DNA of 64,000 bases, from positions 116,304 to 180,303 of the forward strand of contig JALRME010000051.1 in the NCBI GenBank assembly GCA_026120035.1. The letters run 5' to 3'. The stretch's first letter is position 1, and every line of letters begins with the position of its first letter. Of this stretch, positions 33,092 to 45,059 are shown piece after piece. This DNA is from Coleophoma eucalyptorum (taxonomy: Eukaryota; Ascomycota; Leotiomycetes; Helotiales; Dermateaceae). Below the pieces are notes generated by a model. That model was not told the origin of the DNA. It was given only the letters and a program-made list of their open reading frames with translations, and ran no database searches. The position numbers and the translations under genes were made by a program.

Positions 33092-33369
33092 TGTAAGAAC
33101 CTGACATGCTCAGAATAGACAATTGGGAATCCAGATATATGTCATGTGACCCAAGACAGTATGCGTAAGCGAGTATGAGCAGAGTCGGAGGGGTTTCGGA
33201 CCCAGTAAGCATATAAGAGGGACATGTCATGGAAATTTGGTTTCTTTCTCTTCTTCTTTTCTTATCTTTTTTGTGTCCTTCGTACGAGACCTATAGGATA
33301 TAGTTAATATAAGGTTATTGTGCTCCCAAACACCTCTATCCTGCCATTGATCAAACCTGTGTCTTTACA
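33092..33369 (+). repeat. Gypsy solo LTR, 278 bp, target duplication GTCTG
   Basis: Same family as the 3' LTR at 7237-7503: starts TGTAAGAACCTG, ends CTTTACA, with long identical blocks. Flanked by GTCTG on both sides (33087-33091 and 33370-33374). It includes the 16-bp motif (33185-33200) and the 30-bp block shared with the antisense gene's intron. Confidence 0.95.
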
Positions 33370-33374
33370 GTCTG

Positions 33375-34897
33375 CTATTCAAAATATTCGCTGGGCTATT
33401 TTCAGATCACTCATTGAGCAATATTTGCGGTGATAAAAGTCAAATTTAACCTGAGACAAGTATATATGACTAAAATATCCAAATACAAAATGAGCGAACC
33501 AAAAAGAGTTATGAAAGCTAATATGAAGGGTAATAGAGTATTGGAAGCTGGATAGGGCTGTAAATGATTGCCAGCACTAACTTACAAGAATCAATAGACA
33601 AGCAGTATTCAAGCGCACTCTTAACTCTCTGGGACCCGAACAAAATCCTCCTTAGAACCATCCTGCTGGTTGCTTGTGTCAAGACGCTCCTCGAATAACA
33701 TTATGTCCAAGTCCCGTGTAGCATTCCTAATGCTACTCTCGACAGCTGGAAGCACTTTAAGCACAGTTCTCCCTGATATTACATCGCTCAGCTTTGTACT
33801 GACGGAATAAAGCCCGATCCACACTTTATCTAAATCTCTATTGAAGTTCTACCGGCCAGTCAAACAACACATGCCTTGTCTGTCAAAGTCGCAGACCATT
33901 CCATTATTCTTTAGGAATAGGTTGTAAATCCTAGCATGATTCCGGAAGAGATCGGCCATCCATATCAATTTGTTATCATTCAATTTCCAATTGCGTTGAT
34001 AAAGTGCGAGCTGCTGGAAGCATTGAATTTCAACAAGGCGAAAAATATCTGATAAATTATCTTTTGCTTGCGATATTGTAACTGCTGGTCGGCCATAATT
34101 GAGATTTGGAAGGACTCTGCTGGTTTATATAGAATGAAGAGGAGTTGAAATCCTTCAAAGTGAAAGGCTTCAGACTTAAACTCCGGCTTCCTTCGTTACC
34201 TTGAAACTCCCCTACCTCTCGAGATGATATGCAGTATGTGAAAAGTAGCATATTCAACGCCACGGAACTCTGGTCTGGCCCATAGCGTAGCGTTTTAGAC
34301 AGTCATGCAGAAATATTACCCCAATCTTGACTGCCACAATCTTGACGACGACAAGGAAGGCCAATATGTACCTGCCTGAAAAGGGATACATGTCATTCCG
34401 CGAAGGAGAACAGCGTTATCCCGCTGTCCACACTTTTTTTGTCTTCCCTTTTTGAAACTCAAAATCCTTGACTGGACTTTCAATGTCTAACGTAAAGGTT
34501 CGCTTGCTGCTTGGCCAATTCATTATCAAGTACATGTAGACGGAGACTACCGTATGTCGACGGAGCCTCGTGTAGGAGTTGCAGTCAGAGCTCTACAAGT
34601 CCTGTTGTAGGGGCGACAAGATACCGAGGTAAGCAAAGGCCTTCTCTGATATCACTTCCAAAGATCACCTGATAGACTGCACGAACTTGTTGATTGATGG
34701 GCATTATTAAACTGAAGGCAAAAATAACTAGAGGAAATTGCTGTGTGAGTACAAAGACAAAAGAGATTCCTGGGCTCTCGGGCACCGATGTCTGAGCCTG
34801 CAGATTTATGAGTACCATATGTTGCTTGGTTTGTGGCTCCCCTTGACGCGTTGTCTCCGGCAATGCTGATTTCTGAAAGAATAACCCTAACCCTTCG
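33375..34897. other. Stretch with fragmentary ORFs
   Basis: On the minus strand, about 34110-33850, an open frame with WKLNDNKLIWMADLFRNHAR looks like part of a real protein but the family is unknown to me; shorter ORFs follow to 33621. It may be the C-terminal end of a decayed gene. Confidence 0.3.
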
Positions 34898-37774
34898 CTA
34901 TCCTGAAAGACTGGGATCATCCATGGTGCTGCTGCTCCAATCAGGTGAGCTTTCTTGTATTTTGTCCCTGCTCTCGATATCTTTCCGTATCTGTGCTTTG
35001 CATTCCGCTTCTGTGTCGGTCGGGATCTCAGCATTTTGTTGACCAGCTGTCCTCGCTTTCCTTTTATTCGACTTCTTATATCTTCTGTATCGTGTTATAG
35101 AATCTCTGCGCAATACTACTAAAGTCTAACTTAGCAACTTCCATAGCCAAACTAGTTGATCAACTTACGGCCAACTCCTGAAAGCATGCTTTTTTTCTGC
35201 GATTTAGCAGGAAGTACGACATGCCCCACTTGATCATATGCGTCAGGATTCTTTCAATCATAATAGAATGATTTTGACGTACCAGACATGCCATGTGTAT
35301 CAAATAAAGTTGCCGAACTTGCAACAGCAGGCGCAGAGATAGCGGAGACGTTCAGGTTCGAGCTCTGACTAGGAAGTACAGAGATACTAAAGGATACCGG
35401 TGTGAAACCTGCGGGCGTACGCATTTGCTCTCTCCTAGTTCGCTGAACGAACAAATACTGCCACTGTCCCTCCGTAGAGTCTCGCAAGTACGGACAGAGG
35501 AAAGGCAATCCTGGTTCATCTTCATGAAGCCGTTGATAAGCGGCGTGGTTGCTGTTTTCGTCAAGAAAGGTTCTGTCAAAGTCTATTTCAAGTTTATTCG
35601 GCCTTTTTACCAAATCAACACCTTTCATTATGAACATGGCGCTATGGTAATTCCTTCAAGCATCAGCCCCTAAGAGTCATGTTGTCAGCTATATAATTCT
35701 TCGTAAGTTATTAAGGCGACATACTTGAAGGAGAGCTTGGATGCTAATATCTTCTGAAGGAACCGTCTCTAAAAGGTCCGCGATCTCTTGAATACGTTCA
35801 TCCCATATACGTCGCATTACTTGTATGTGCTTGCTTTTGCTAGAATCAAAATATCCAAGAGTAGAAAGATGTTGGAAGTTGCCGGTATCGCTAGTTGTGT
35901 ACATCTTAGCGATCGCATCGGGACTGTACTGGAAGATTTTATTCGAAAATTCAAAATCAGTCGATATATACTTGGTATATTCTGGTCGAATAGCTATACG
36001 ATTCCAGCGTAAAGATAATACAGCAATCCGGTATATACATCGAAGGATTTCTGTTGGAGTTCCACTACCGCAACTCCCGAGAACTTTTCGGATTGGGCGA
36101 ATCAAGAAGTCAAAGGCAGTGAGTATATCGATATGGTTGTCTTCGTACGAGCTCGTATAGAAAATCCAATGAGCAAGTGGATGGTATGTTTGTAGACACT
36201 GAGACATCAGTATACGGCGCCTGAAAGTAGACTATTGAATCGACTGACCTTTGCTACAATTCGATATTTACTAAGTATAAAGTTTGACGTATTTTGATGA
36301 ACAAATTCGCGAAGCGATTCGCGTAATGTATGGGCACCTTGTAAACACTGGAGAAGGAGAGGATTTCCTTTGTCAAGCACCAGCCTTACCCATGAAGAGA
36401 AGGGAAACTGGGCGAAGTTGTCGCTGATAAGTTCGTGAAGATTCTTAGCGATCGTCGCAGCGTCCGTACATGAAATAAGCTCTGATATAATCCATTCGGA
36501 TGACTCGATTGAGTACTGAGACTTGTGGTCTGAGGTCGAAAGTTGGAGTCGAGCTAGTATTCGTCTAGCCTTGGTATCATGGGAAAGAGACATGTCTTTT
36601 GGCTCCTGGAGCTGGTCTAAAAATTCATCCAGTTTTGTTGTGCGAAACTGCGTCAGGATTGCTAGAGGGGTCTTTTGGCGGAATGGGATAAACCTGAGGA
36701 CGAGATGAAAGTCGGCCAGGCTCAAGTATGGGATTTCGCTGAAGAACTCTGTTAGGCTATTTGAAAATACTGCAAAATCCAGAGACAGGTCTGAATGCTT
36801 TGCCTCGATCTCGAAATGTTTAGCAGGGTTGATAGATCTAGGGTAATCAATATTATATAAAGTCCTGAATAGAGTCGGTTCAAGAGATATATCAGATCCG
36901 TCCATCCAGTGGGCATAATCCCATAGCGGTTTAACCGGCGGTTTGGTTGCTTGGGAAGTACATAGTGTTTGAAAATGGTGGTGTATGATTGAAATCTCAT
37001 TGAGGAATGATAAAATGGAAATGGTATCTCCTGGGTTTATTTGCCTCTCTGTTTTGGCCCTCTTCCAGGCCGAAAGAATGTGTGTACGAAAATACTCCAG
37101 GGGATGTATATGAGGAAGCTGTGTTGGATGCAAGGCATAAAATACAATGAATCGACCTAAAGGATGAATATTTTGTAGACGCTGAATCTGTTAGTATGGT
37201 TCCAGTGCTCTGGCGGGAAGCAACAAACTTTCTCAACCTGCTCGAACCTGGATCTCATCTGGGGTCCCCTATCTCCAATAATATATTGGATTTCGTCACA
37301 TACACTTGTAACGCGAGTGCAAAGACGGTTGACTGAGCGTTCTTCGATACCTAGACTGAATGCAACAAGGTCACGGAATGTGACCATGTTGAGGAGGAGT
37401 CTTGAAACATTGTCGATACTTTGCACCGTCTCGTCGATCGTGGGAGGTTCACTCTCGAGCTCTTTTGAAGTAAACTCCGAGTTTGCAAGTTGCCAATTGC
37501 TAGGACCAATGGGAGGTCTGAGAATTCGTAGTATGATTTGAGCTCGCGCCGTTGGATCTGAAGAGCTGGTACATTTCTGAATTGCTTGTTGTTCTTTCTG
37601 GCGATACAAAATTTCGTTGAGAATGGTTTCAGGTTTCTCGGACAGCGTTTGCACAAGTTCTTTCTCTATAAATGGCAAGTAAGAACACATGTTCTCGATC
37701 GCAGATGAGCATTTTGCGGATCTTAAGAGCTCGATGGACATTGACATCCATACAACTTCCTCTGGCTGGTTCAT
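34898..37774 (-). CDS. Unrecognised protein, about 855 codons, one missing base
   Basis: Minus-strand exons: 37774-37229, 37187-36249, 36198-35725, 35669-35283 and 35118-34898. Introns have good sites: 41 bp with TACTAACAG; 50 bp GTCAGT...CTCAG; 55 bp GTATGT...CTTAG; and 35282-35119, either one 164-bp intron or two with a 9-base exon. Exons sum to 2567 bases, one short of a whole frame. The break is near 35649-35655, where the reading changes frame inside otherwise natural sequence. The long first part is helical and Leu-rich (residues about 1-650). The C-terminus is Ser-rich with a basic run (RYRRYKKSNKRKAR). No known domain recognised. Either a recently broken gene or a consensus error. Confidence 0.6.
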
Positions 37775-38741
37775 TTTATTGGTAGAGTATTCCAGGACGT
37801 GTTGAAACTGTTGCTGTGTAAAGTAAAGAGGAATGCAAAGATGTACAAATAGACGTAGGATGGAAGTATCACAGAGAGAGAGAGATGCGCCTTTTTATAT
37901 AAGTAGAAGTGCTGTGAGGGCACAGCGAGGCATGCGGGTTCTGCGAAGCACCAAGGGTACTGTGAAGCATCAAGGGTACTGCCCAGTTGTAACGCCTGAC
38001 AAAGAAGAGTTCACAGCCTATCAGAACTGAAGAACATATGCGGTGCGAAGCTGTTCCATTATAAGGGCATCATGATAATGTTAATTTAGACTCATGGAAC
38101 TGCCTCAAACTACGAGGACACGAGAGCTTCTCATGAAGTGCCGTAGAAAACCCAAACCCAGATGTTTAGATATTATGATGAGCAACCCAAGAGATTTAGA
38201 AACGAAAGACAATTGAATCACACTTACCTTTGCTCTTCTCATCTCCAACAGCGTGCACTGATTTTCAGAATCCATTGAGCGACGGCACCAACTTAGAAGT
38301 GTCCCACACTTTTCGGCCGATAGTGAACGTGGACGTCGAAAACCAGACCCCGTTTCTCGCCAGCACCTCAATAGCTGAATACTCCTTCGCTGAGAACATC
38401 ATGCGCTTATATCTGCCTCACAGTTGCCTCGCCATTCTTTCTCAAAGCGCTTGGGCTTCCATAATATTTCGCACTGTCTTATAAAGGCATAGCTTGCTCC
38501 CTTTCGCCCGGATGACGGCGAAAATCCGAGTGGTGTATTGAGACTGGCCTTGGAAAGGTTGCAGCTGTGCGCCTCGTGTACAATTATCTCTCGTCCATTT
38601 CCTGTACCTTATTGGATGGTGGTGGCTTGTCGGCGTGCTATAAAGTCAGAATCTACATGATCACCTCGTAGCAAAATATGGCCAGTTTCAGCCACCAACC
38701 ATTGTCGCAGTCCCTCGCAGTCAGTTGCATTACTACAGAGG
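37775..38741. other. Gene-free stretch
   Basis: Only short ORFs. GAGA-rich run near 37872-37883. Confidence 0.35.
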
Positions 38742-38922
38742 ATGGCCGTTGGTCCTTACCATGACTCTCTTGGTTTCTATCAGCCTTTCTTAGTTCGTTT
38801 CGATGCCTTATTGCGGAAGAGATGTGTAGCTGGTTGGATACACTTCCGAAGAGGTCCGCTCAGTTTAATGATTGCATTTATTATTTGGTTGCGCGAATTT
38901 GTCGTAATTCCGAGCCTATCGT

Positions 38923-39435
38923 ATGAAGCCTCTTATTTGTTGGGGGATGTATCGATCGACAGATAAGAAAGTGCCACTTGCTTCGTGCTCCTTATTTGCT
39001 ATAGCTGTTGCACTTGTGCTGAATCTCACAGCGTTCCTTCTACTAATCATTAGCCCCTACGCAGAAGTAGCAGTCAAACTTCAAGCGGTAGGGAATGCTA
39101 TCGTCTGTGTATTTACGTCGTTATTCTCGATGTATGTTCTTTATGAGGCAAGACTATTAGTCGCAAATTTGCTGCTAGACACGGGTGCACGGGGAGTTCT
39201 AGGATGCTCAAGCATCTCTGCAATCGCAGCTGCAGCTTCTCTCGCTTTGATTGCGTCTATGGAAGTTAAAGAAGCGCTGATGGCACAATTATCACTGATA
39301 ACACTGGCTTTGAAGCTAACTAATTCAGGGACTACTTGTAGTGGTGTGTGTTCCGGGAACCTGTTGGACTGTCCTCCGAATCTACAAGTTGGCTTTCGCA
39401 CGACCTACTACCGAACTACATATTCTCCGGAGTAA
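38923..39435 (+). CDS. Possible small membrane protein
   Basis: 170-codon ORF from an ATG with three hydrophobic segments (about residues 22-45, 60-80, and a weak one at 100-118). An overlapping ORF in another frame (38742-38966) also has a hydrophobic stretch and could be an upstream exon, but I found no clean splice. No family recognised; the hydrophobicity could be coincidental. Confidence 0.35.
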   Translation: MKPLICWGMYRSTDKKVPLASCSLFAIAVALVLNLTAFLLLIISPYAEVAVKLQAVGNAIVCVFTSLFSMYVLYEARLLVANLLLDTGARGVLGCSSISAIAAAASLALIASMEVKEALMAQLSLITLALKLTNSGTTCSGVCSGNLLDCPPNLQVGFRTTYYRTTYSPE

Positions 39436-40354
39436 CAATATCGCCTCTCAATGCTAGAGCAATCGAGGTAAATGTGGCGAGAGGAGTAAAATTACTTGTA
39501 GTGGTTGCTTGAAACCTTCAAATTTTGTAGCATTGTTGTTCAATATGGACAACGACGACAAGGCGAAGATTACGTAGCGTAGTTACAGTTTCCTCGGTCC
39601 GTTTTGGGACGGTGTGTTGGAGGGGTGTACCGGGATTAGACTATATAGCTTCTACTGAGATTGGCTGTTAGAAAAATGCAATTTTATATTGATTTTCTTG
39701 TATAAATAAAGACTGTTCCTTCAACGCGGCGTTACCAGTGTAGCCCATCCTCACCACATCTCGCTCTAATTACCAACAACTTCAGAAGCCTCCTTCCACT
39801 AGACAAAGCTAATATCATTGTATTATGCCTGGATCTTACTTCAAGTTCCATTGCTACTTTTGGTACACTAAAAATTGCGGAGGTTGGAATTTGGTATACG
39901 ATGAAGCCTGTCCTGCCTGCATGGTGCGCTAAGAACTCCCAGTCCACAGAAGTTTGCTAATAGTGACAGGCTAACAACTTTTTCAAACCCGGATCTGTAG
40001 AGACAGCTCAGAGAATGATCAGAGAGCGGTTTACAAGATGAGGTTGCTATAGACACCAATGTATGCTTAGTAGCACGGGTACACAATCGCAAAGAAGCTG
40101 CTTCAAATTATATATTTTCATGGTTCTACGATATAATACTCGAGATATTTAATACAAGATACGATAGGATGGAAGCCTGCCTTCCCTTTTCATGCTCACC
40201 AAACTATTGGAGTTTGTAAATGCTTCCTTGTATTTGGAACCTACCCTACAAATTAGGACATGCAGTCATGAAAGGGGGGTACTTGGGATGTATCATTTCA
40301 GTCGTCATTTGTAAGGGGCAAGATAAACAGTGACCACGGAAAAGTCAAATTCAG
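39436..40354. other. Gene-free stretch
   Basis: Nothing recognised. Confidence 0.35.
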
Positions 40355-40450
40355 CAGCGATTTGTTGCGTTCGCTTCGTAGAAAGTCTCCACCTTCTCCG
40401 CTTTTGTGCCAATGGGGTATCGACGCTGGACCTCATCCGCGATGCCCATA
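40355..40450 (+). repeat. GC-rich dispersed repeat, copy A
   Basis: Contains GTAGAAAGTCTCCACCTTCT and TGTGCCAATGGGGTATCG. It matches copy B (40588-40696) and, in inverted orientation, copy C (47902-48012). A has a shorter left part than B and C. Confidence 0.85.
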
Positions 40451-40587
40451 TGTGCTTAGACCGCATGTCGCCGAAGCTAAGATTTCCCGTTCCGTACCAA
40501 TATGCTTGTGGCGTGATAAGCCCCAGATTATTTATGAGTGCATGGCAGCGGGTACCCCTGGAGAGTCAGATTTAGCTGCGATTGCTC

Positions 40588-40696
40588 TCCATATGCGTGT
40601 GGCGTTCGCGAACTAGGGTCCTCGTCTCGTTGAAAGTCTCCGCTTTCACCGCTTCTGTGCCAATGGGGGTATCGAAACTGGACTCCGTTCGCGAGC
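40588..40696 (+). repeat. GC-rich dispersed repeat, copy B
   Basis: Same repeat as A, starting CATATGCG and including GTGGCGTTCGCGA and TGTGCCAATGGGGGTATCG. It lies about 320 bp upstream of the HD/kinase fusion start. Confidence 0.85.
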
Positions 40697-41017
40697 CTTT
40701 TCTCTTACGCTCATTCGCGCTCTTTGGACGAGTAAGTATTGGGAATGAAGCGTCTAGCCAATAGTTAACTTTTTCCCGCCGTCCGCGCCCACAGATAACG
40801 GCGGTTTTGGTGCACGTTTCTCGTTGTAAGCATGTCCACCTCACGACAACGAGACACCGATGCGGAGTCGTCATTCTCGTGTGCGTGGTCGAATTGTCCC
40901 CGTTCCCCTCTACGACCAAAGCTTGTCCCTCGGCCCGTTCCTCTTCAACCCAAACAACTACGTTCGAAGCGTTGCAAAAAGCATAATTTGATCACCCAAG
41001 CATACAACATTACTACC

Positions 41018-42484
41018 ATGGATCAAATGAGCACTGGTCGCATAGCTTACCTTCTCCAGGTTTACCGCCTGAAAGACCTTCCTCGCGCGGGTTGGGTAAA
41101 ACGAGGTATCGCCAACCCTGAGAGTGTCGGAGACCATACATTCGCAATGGAGCAGATGACAGCAATCGTGGCAAATACAGGCGCTGCAGACAGGGAAAAA
41201 TGCATGCGCATGGCAACGATTCATGACTTGGCCGAGTCTTTCATTGGAGATATTACACCTTCCGATGGCATCTCTAAAAGTGATCCTCCTTGCGCTTCTA
41301 CAATTCAATTTCTGCTGACGCGCGATAGCTGCTAAACAAAAATCCGAGCTCCTCGCTATGATATATCTGTCTTATATGGCTGACCATTTCAGCCCTTCTA
41401 TGGGATCCGATATGATACGGCTTTTTCTTAAATTCGAGCAAAGCAAAACAGATGAGGCGATGCTGGTCCACGACGTGGATCGTCTCGAGTGCGCTACAAC
41501 TATTCTCTACCTCGAGAAACGTGATGGTGGGAAAACGAGGCTAGATGAAATGTTTGAGGACCAGATATCAAAGATAAGAACCGGGGAGGTGAAAGCATTA
41601 GCACAGGAGTTGCAAGAGGCAAGATCCACCTTCTGGGAGAGCAGGAGTATCCAGACCTTGATTTTCCTCGTGATAGGTTGTAACCCAAATGTTTCTGGAA
41701 GCTTTACACTTGCTGATTGGCTCAGGTCCGCCTGGGTCGGGCAAGACTACCCAGTGTGCTCGAGTGGCCGAAGAATTTGGGATGTGCCATATCTCAGCTG
41801 GAGACCTTCTGCGCGAAGAAGTGGCTCGTCCAGATTCAAAATATGCTGCATTGATATCGGCTCATATGACACCAACGGCAGAGAAGTTCAAGAAGCTACT
41901 CCAGCCCTACAGAGCTTCCGACTCTAAGTCTGAGATGTTCGCATGGCTCGTGTCAGAAGAAGAGACTGCACCGATTCCAGTGCCTCCCCAGTTGTTGATT
42001 GAATTGCTCCGCCCTAAGATACAGGCTGCAACCAATAAAGGCAACTACAGGGTCATTATAGATGGATTTCCTCGGACTGTAGACCAAGCGCGTACTTTTG
42101 AAGCAGAGGTAAGTCAAACCACTCTTACAAAGAACATTACTCATTCTATTCCAGGTGTGCCAAGATTACTATACAATAGAAGTCAAATGTAGTGACAACT
42201 CTTGTATCGAGCGCTTAAAGCCGAGCGCTTAAAGCATCGAGCAGGGTTCTCTGGTAGAAGTGATGACCAGAGCGGGACGGGAATTGAAAAGAGAGTTCAA
42301 GGCTTTCATGAACAGAATCTGCATGTAAAGCGATATCTTGGTGATAAAGTTATAACGGTAAGTCAACCTTAGTAGTCTATAGAGCTTAACTTACAACTGC
42401 TTTAAGGTGAATGGCGACGGCTCGTTGGACGAGGTTTACGCCAAACTCCGTGGAACTGTTGATCGTATTCTACGTGAGAGATAA
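41018..42484 (+). pseudogene. HD-domain hydrolase fused to adenylate/UMP-CMP kinase, frameshifted
   Basis: Exons 41018-41279, 41329-41676, 41726-42108, 42155-42357 and 42407-42484, with introns of 46-49 bp. The first half matches HDDC2/YfbR-type 5'-nucleotidases: ESVGDHTFAM, then IHDLAES and a later VHDVDRLE (metal-binding His, His-Asp, Asp all present). Splicing at 41676/41726 continues in frame into a nucleoside-monophosphate kinase: GPPGSGKTTQ P-loop, ISAGDLLREEV, IDGFPRTVDQ, ERLK and a GRSDD lid motif. A 14-bp exact tandem duplication (42208-42235) inserts an early stop (TAA at 42230-42232). Without the extra 14 bases the exons sum to 420 codons. The open frame extends to an upstream ATG at 40832 with a basic, leader-like peptide. 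Predicted role: nucleotide metabolism. Confidence 0.78.
42208..42235 (+). repeat. Exact 14-bp tandem duplication
   Basis: CGAGCGCTTAAAGC occurs twice in a row (42208-42221 and 42222-42235) inside the kinase part of the fusion gene and shifts the frame. Confidence 0.95.
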
Positions 42485-42546
42485 AATAATGCATTATGAG
42501 CTATATCAAATCAAAGGATGTAACTTATGTATTTGAGTATTAAATA

Positions 42547-43989
42547 TCAGCCCCGAACTAAGAAGTCGTCCATCTCCGGTAATTTTTCCAATGACATATT
42601 CATGACCAAAGAGCTCAGCGTACCATCAATACTGTGGTCCTGGTCTAGTACATATAAATCACGAGGCTTTCGATAAACATTCCATGCCACTATTACAGAC
42701 GTTATGTTACAAGGTATAAGCCCCAGAAAGGAATAACTTACCACTCTCACTAGCGCTTATACCTAACGCTTTATGGCTTCGTCGACTGTCCGTCCCTGTA
42801 GAGCGAGTCGATAGTGTGTCAGAAGTACTTGGCTAAAATGAACACCTCTTTCAATAAGAGTCTCGGGGCTGTCCGGATGTCGCCATCGATTAAACAATGC
42901 TCACTTGTTCGTATTGATCACGATCCATCCTCCTTATTAGGGGCCATCCCATAAGTCTTTGTAGATCAATCTCTTGTATGTGGAGGGCGAGGAAGGTTGC
43001 GAGGAAAATCGTCCTCCAGGTTTCTTTGTTCTTGTAACGAATTCCGTTCTGAAGCTTCTTCAGAAAATCCACTTCATGGCCAATTATATACTGCTCAAGT
43101 TTATGATCCAATCCATTCTGTACGACTCGGGGGACACGAGACCTGCCATAGAAGACTGATGGATCCTGATCAGCTGGTTCATCTTGGTCTCCGCTTGACA
43201 ATGCCCACCCTCGCTTTAGTAAGCGATGTGCAGTATAAATCTTCAGACAGCTTTGTATAATAGATTCCTGCTTCTGGTAAGCTGAAGGCCTCGAAGATGG
43301 ACATGAAGTTTACGTTTTTGTATTGGTTGAGACTGCGAAAGAGCGGCGAGAGGAACATATTTGCATTGCTCATCCGATCCAAATAATATTGAATATAGGC
43401 AGAGACGTAGGGATCCAAGTTGACAGATTCATCTGCCAGGCAATACGCGGGTGTGGGAGCAGAATTGAATCCAGAGCTACTTTTCCAAAACATATAGGTC
43501 TGATCCTGTGCATCGCTGTCTGGGATAAACTCTCGGCACTTGATAAGTATAGTAGGTCCAATAGGCTCATGTCTTAATTCAAGTATAATCTGTAACGTCG
43601 ATGCATAGACTCTAGGCCTGCCTACCAGCTTCTCCATGTAAGAGCTTGCTTTCCCTATGGAAGTTAGTTTCTTCTGTGATCAGAAGCACCAGAATTAACA
43701 TACACTTAACAGAAGTAGCTTTGTCAGCAAAGCGAACAGGCGTACATATCTCACGCGGAATAGGTACTTTCGATTTTAAACATTCTTGGCATGGAAAACC
43801 ACCGGAGCACTTGAGGGTTAGCCAGAATTATTTCCAGAATATGCTAGTATATACCTTTCTCCTGGTAGCCCAGCACTTGATGCATGCGCTGCTAAGTGCC
43901 GTCGGCACAACTGCAGCAGAGAGCTGGTGGCGAATAGAATCAAAATCTTGAATATTGCTTGGCTTATCTGCCGACCTGCTTGACACCAT
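42547..43989 (-). pseudogene. Zn-cluster (C6-like) fungal protein, decayed
   Basis: Minus strand from an ATG at 43989. Exon 43989-43855, intron 43854-43810, exon 43809-43704, intron 43703-43655, exon from 43654. Across the first junction the cysteines read CIKCWATRRKC SGGFPC QEC ... ICTP, a C-x2-C-x6-C-x5-C-x2-C-x12-C array like a stretched Zn2Cys6 cluster. Downstream parts (YVSAYIQYYLDRM, VPRVVQNGLDHKLEQ, WRHPDSPETLIERG, a final NVYRKPRDLYVLD) follow in the expected order but in three frames. Apparent single-base breaks lie near 43206-43210, 42900-42904 and 42775. A last intron joins the C-terminal piece ending at 42547. Such proteins are taken to be transcription factors; this copy looks inactive. 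Confidence 0.62.
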
Positions 43990-44470
43990 CGTATTCGCAA
44001 TTCTCTTCGCATATGAGGTTTCGAACTATAATAGGAACTCTACCTTAGCCTCTAAATATACCCACGGAGGTAGTTACCTACGGATCCCGGACCCGGAATG
44101 GGGTTCTTCCTCTTTGAACTGATGGGAGCAAGACTCGTTTCTTGATATAAGAAGTCGAGATTGCCATCAAGCCCGTCCGGCCCCAAGGCACTTGTAAAGG
44201 GTAAATTGAAAGGCGGTGCCGTCGTATTCGTAATTCGCGTTACGTAGGATGGTTTGAACTATAACAGACACTTAGGAATAGCCTCCGAACATGCTCTACA
44301 TTTACCTGCAAGTGTGGTAACACATGGATTCCGCGCCTAAATTGTCACTCATTGAACCTATGGAAGTATAGCCTGTCTCTCGATCCGGGAGGGCGTTATC
44401 GCGCCTCTCATCCGTCACGTCCGAAGGAGGCTCCAAGGCACCCGTGAAGAGAAATGTGGTGTCGGCAAAG
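43990..44470 (-). repeat. Degenerate ~235-bp tandem duplication (exon-intron unit)
   Basis: Bases about 43988-44225 and 44226-44470 align in the same order (GTCGTATTCG, GAACTATAA, AGCCTC, CAAGGCAC). The unit contains a coding stretch plus an intron; on the minus strand both have an acceptor ending TTATAG before TTC. The copy nearer the Zn-cluster start appears to be spliced into its reading frame. An ORF 44604-44302 continues upstream, so the gene may start there. Confidence 0.55.
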
Positions 44471-44604
44471 GTGATCGGCACGAGCTCAGGTCCATACAAA
44501 TGGTCAAAAGTAAGATCTAAATTGCCCTCCATCATATCGTGTTTGGTGCACAATGGTATGCGGTGCGCGGTTAGTCGTGTGGTAGGACAATGAGGATAAT
44601 ACAT

Positions 44605-45020
44605 GTTCCATCCCGAGGTCTAATCGCCCAAACGTAACGACATGAAATTGCCTCTTTTAGCATACCAAGAGCCTCATCTTGCGTTATAGGCTCAGCTTCA
44701 AAGGGGTGTACTACCCTGGTTAATGTCTGCAGGCCAACTCATACATACATATCTCGCTTGCAAACAATCAAGCCACATTAAAGCGGTGGCAGAATCTAGA
44801 GCGGAATAGGACTTCGCGTGACTATAGAAAGCCAGGCTACACACATGATAAAAAGGTTGCATAATGTTCAGCTATCTTGCTTTCCTCCTATGAATACTAT
44901 CTCCAACATTCTATGAGTTCTACACCCACTCTGTCAATAGAGGTCGGCCCAGATTCCTCTATAACTACCTACCATCTTTGACATTTCACAAGTTGAGCAC
45001 CGAGTCCATCAATAGATGCC
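44605..45020. other. Intergenic region with dispersed repeat
   Basis: Holds the 53-bp repeat at 44774-44826; otherwise nothing recognised. It would contain the promoter of the APH gene at 45060. Confidence 0.4.
44774..44826 (+). repeat. 53-bp dispersed repeat, copy 1
   Basis: Nearly identical to 52053-52105 (shared CTAGAGCGGAATAGGACTTC). Source unknown. Confidence 0.85.
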
Positions 45021-45059
45021 GTTGCTAGCTATACCATAGCTCTAGCGCCGTACGTAAAG

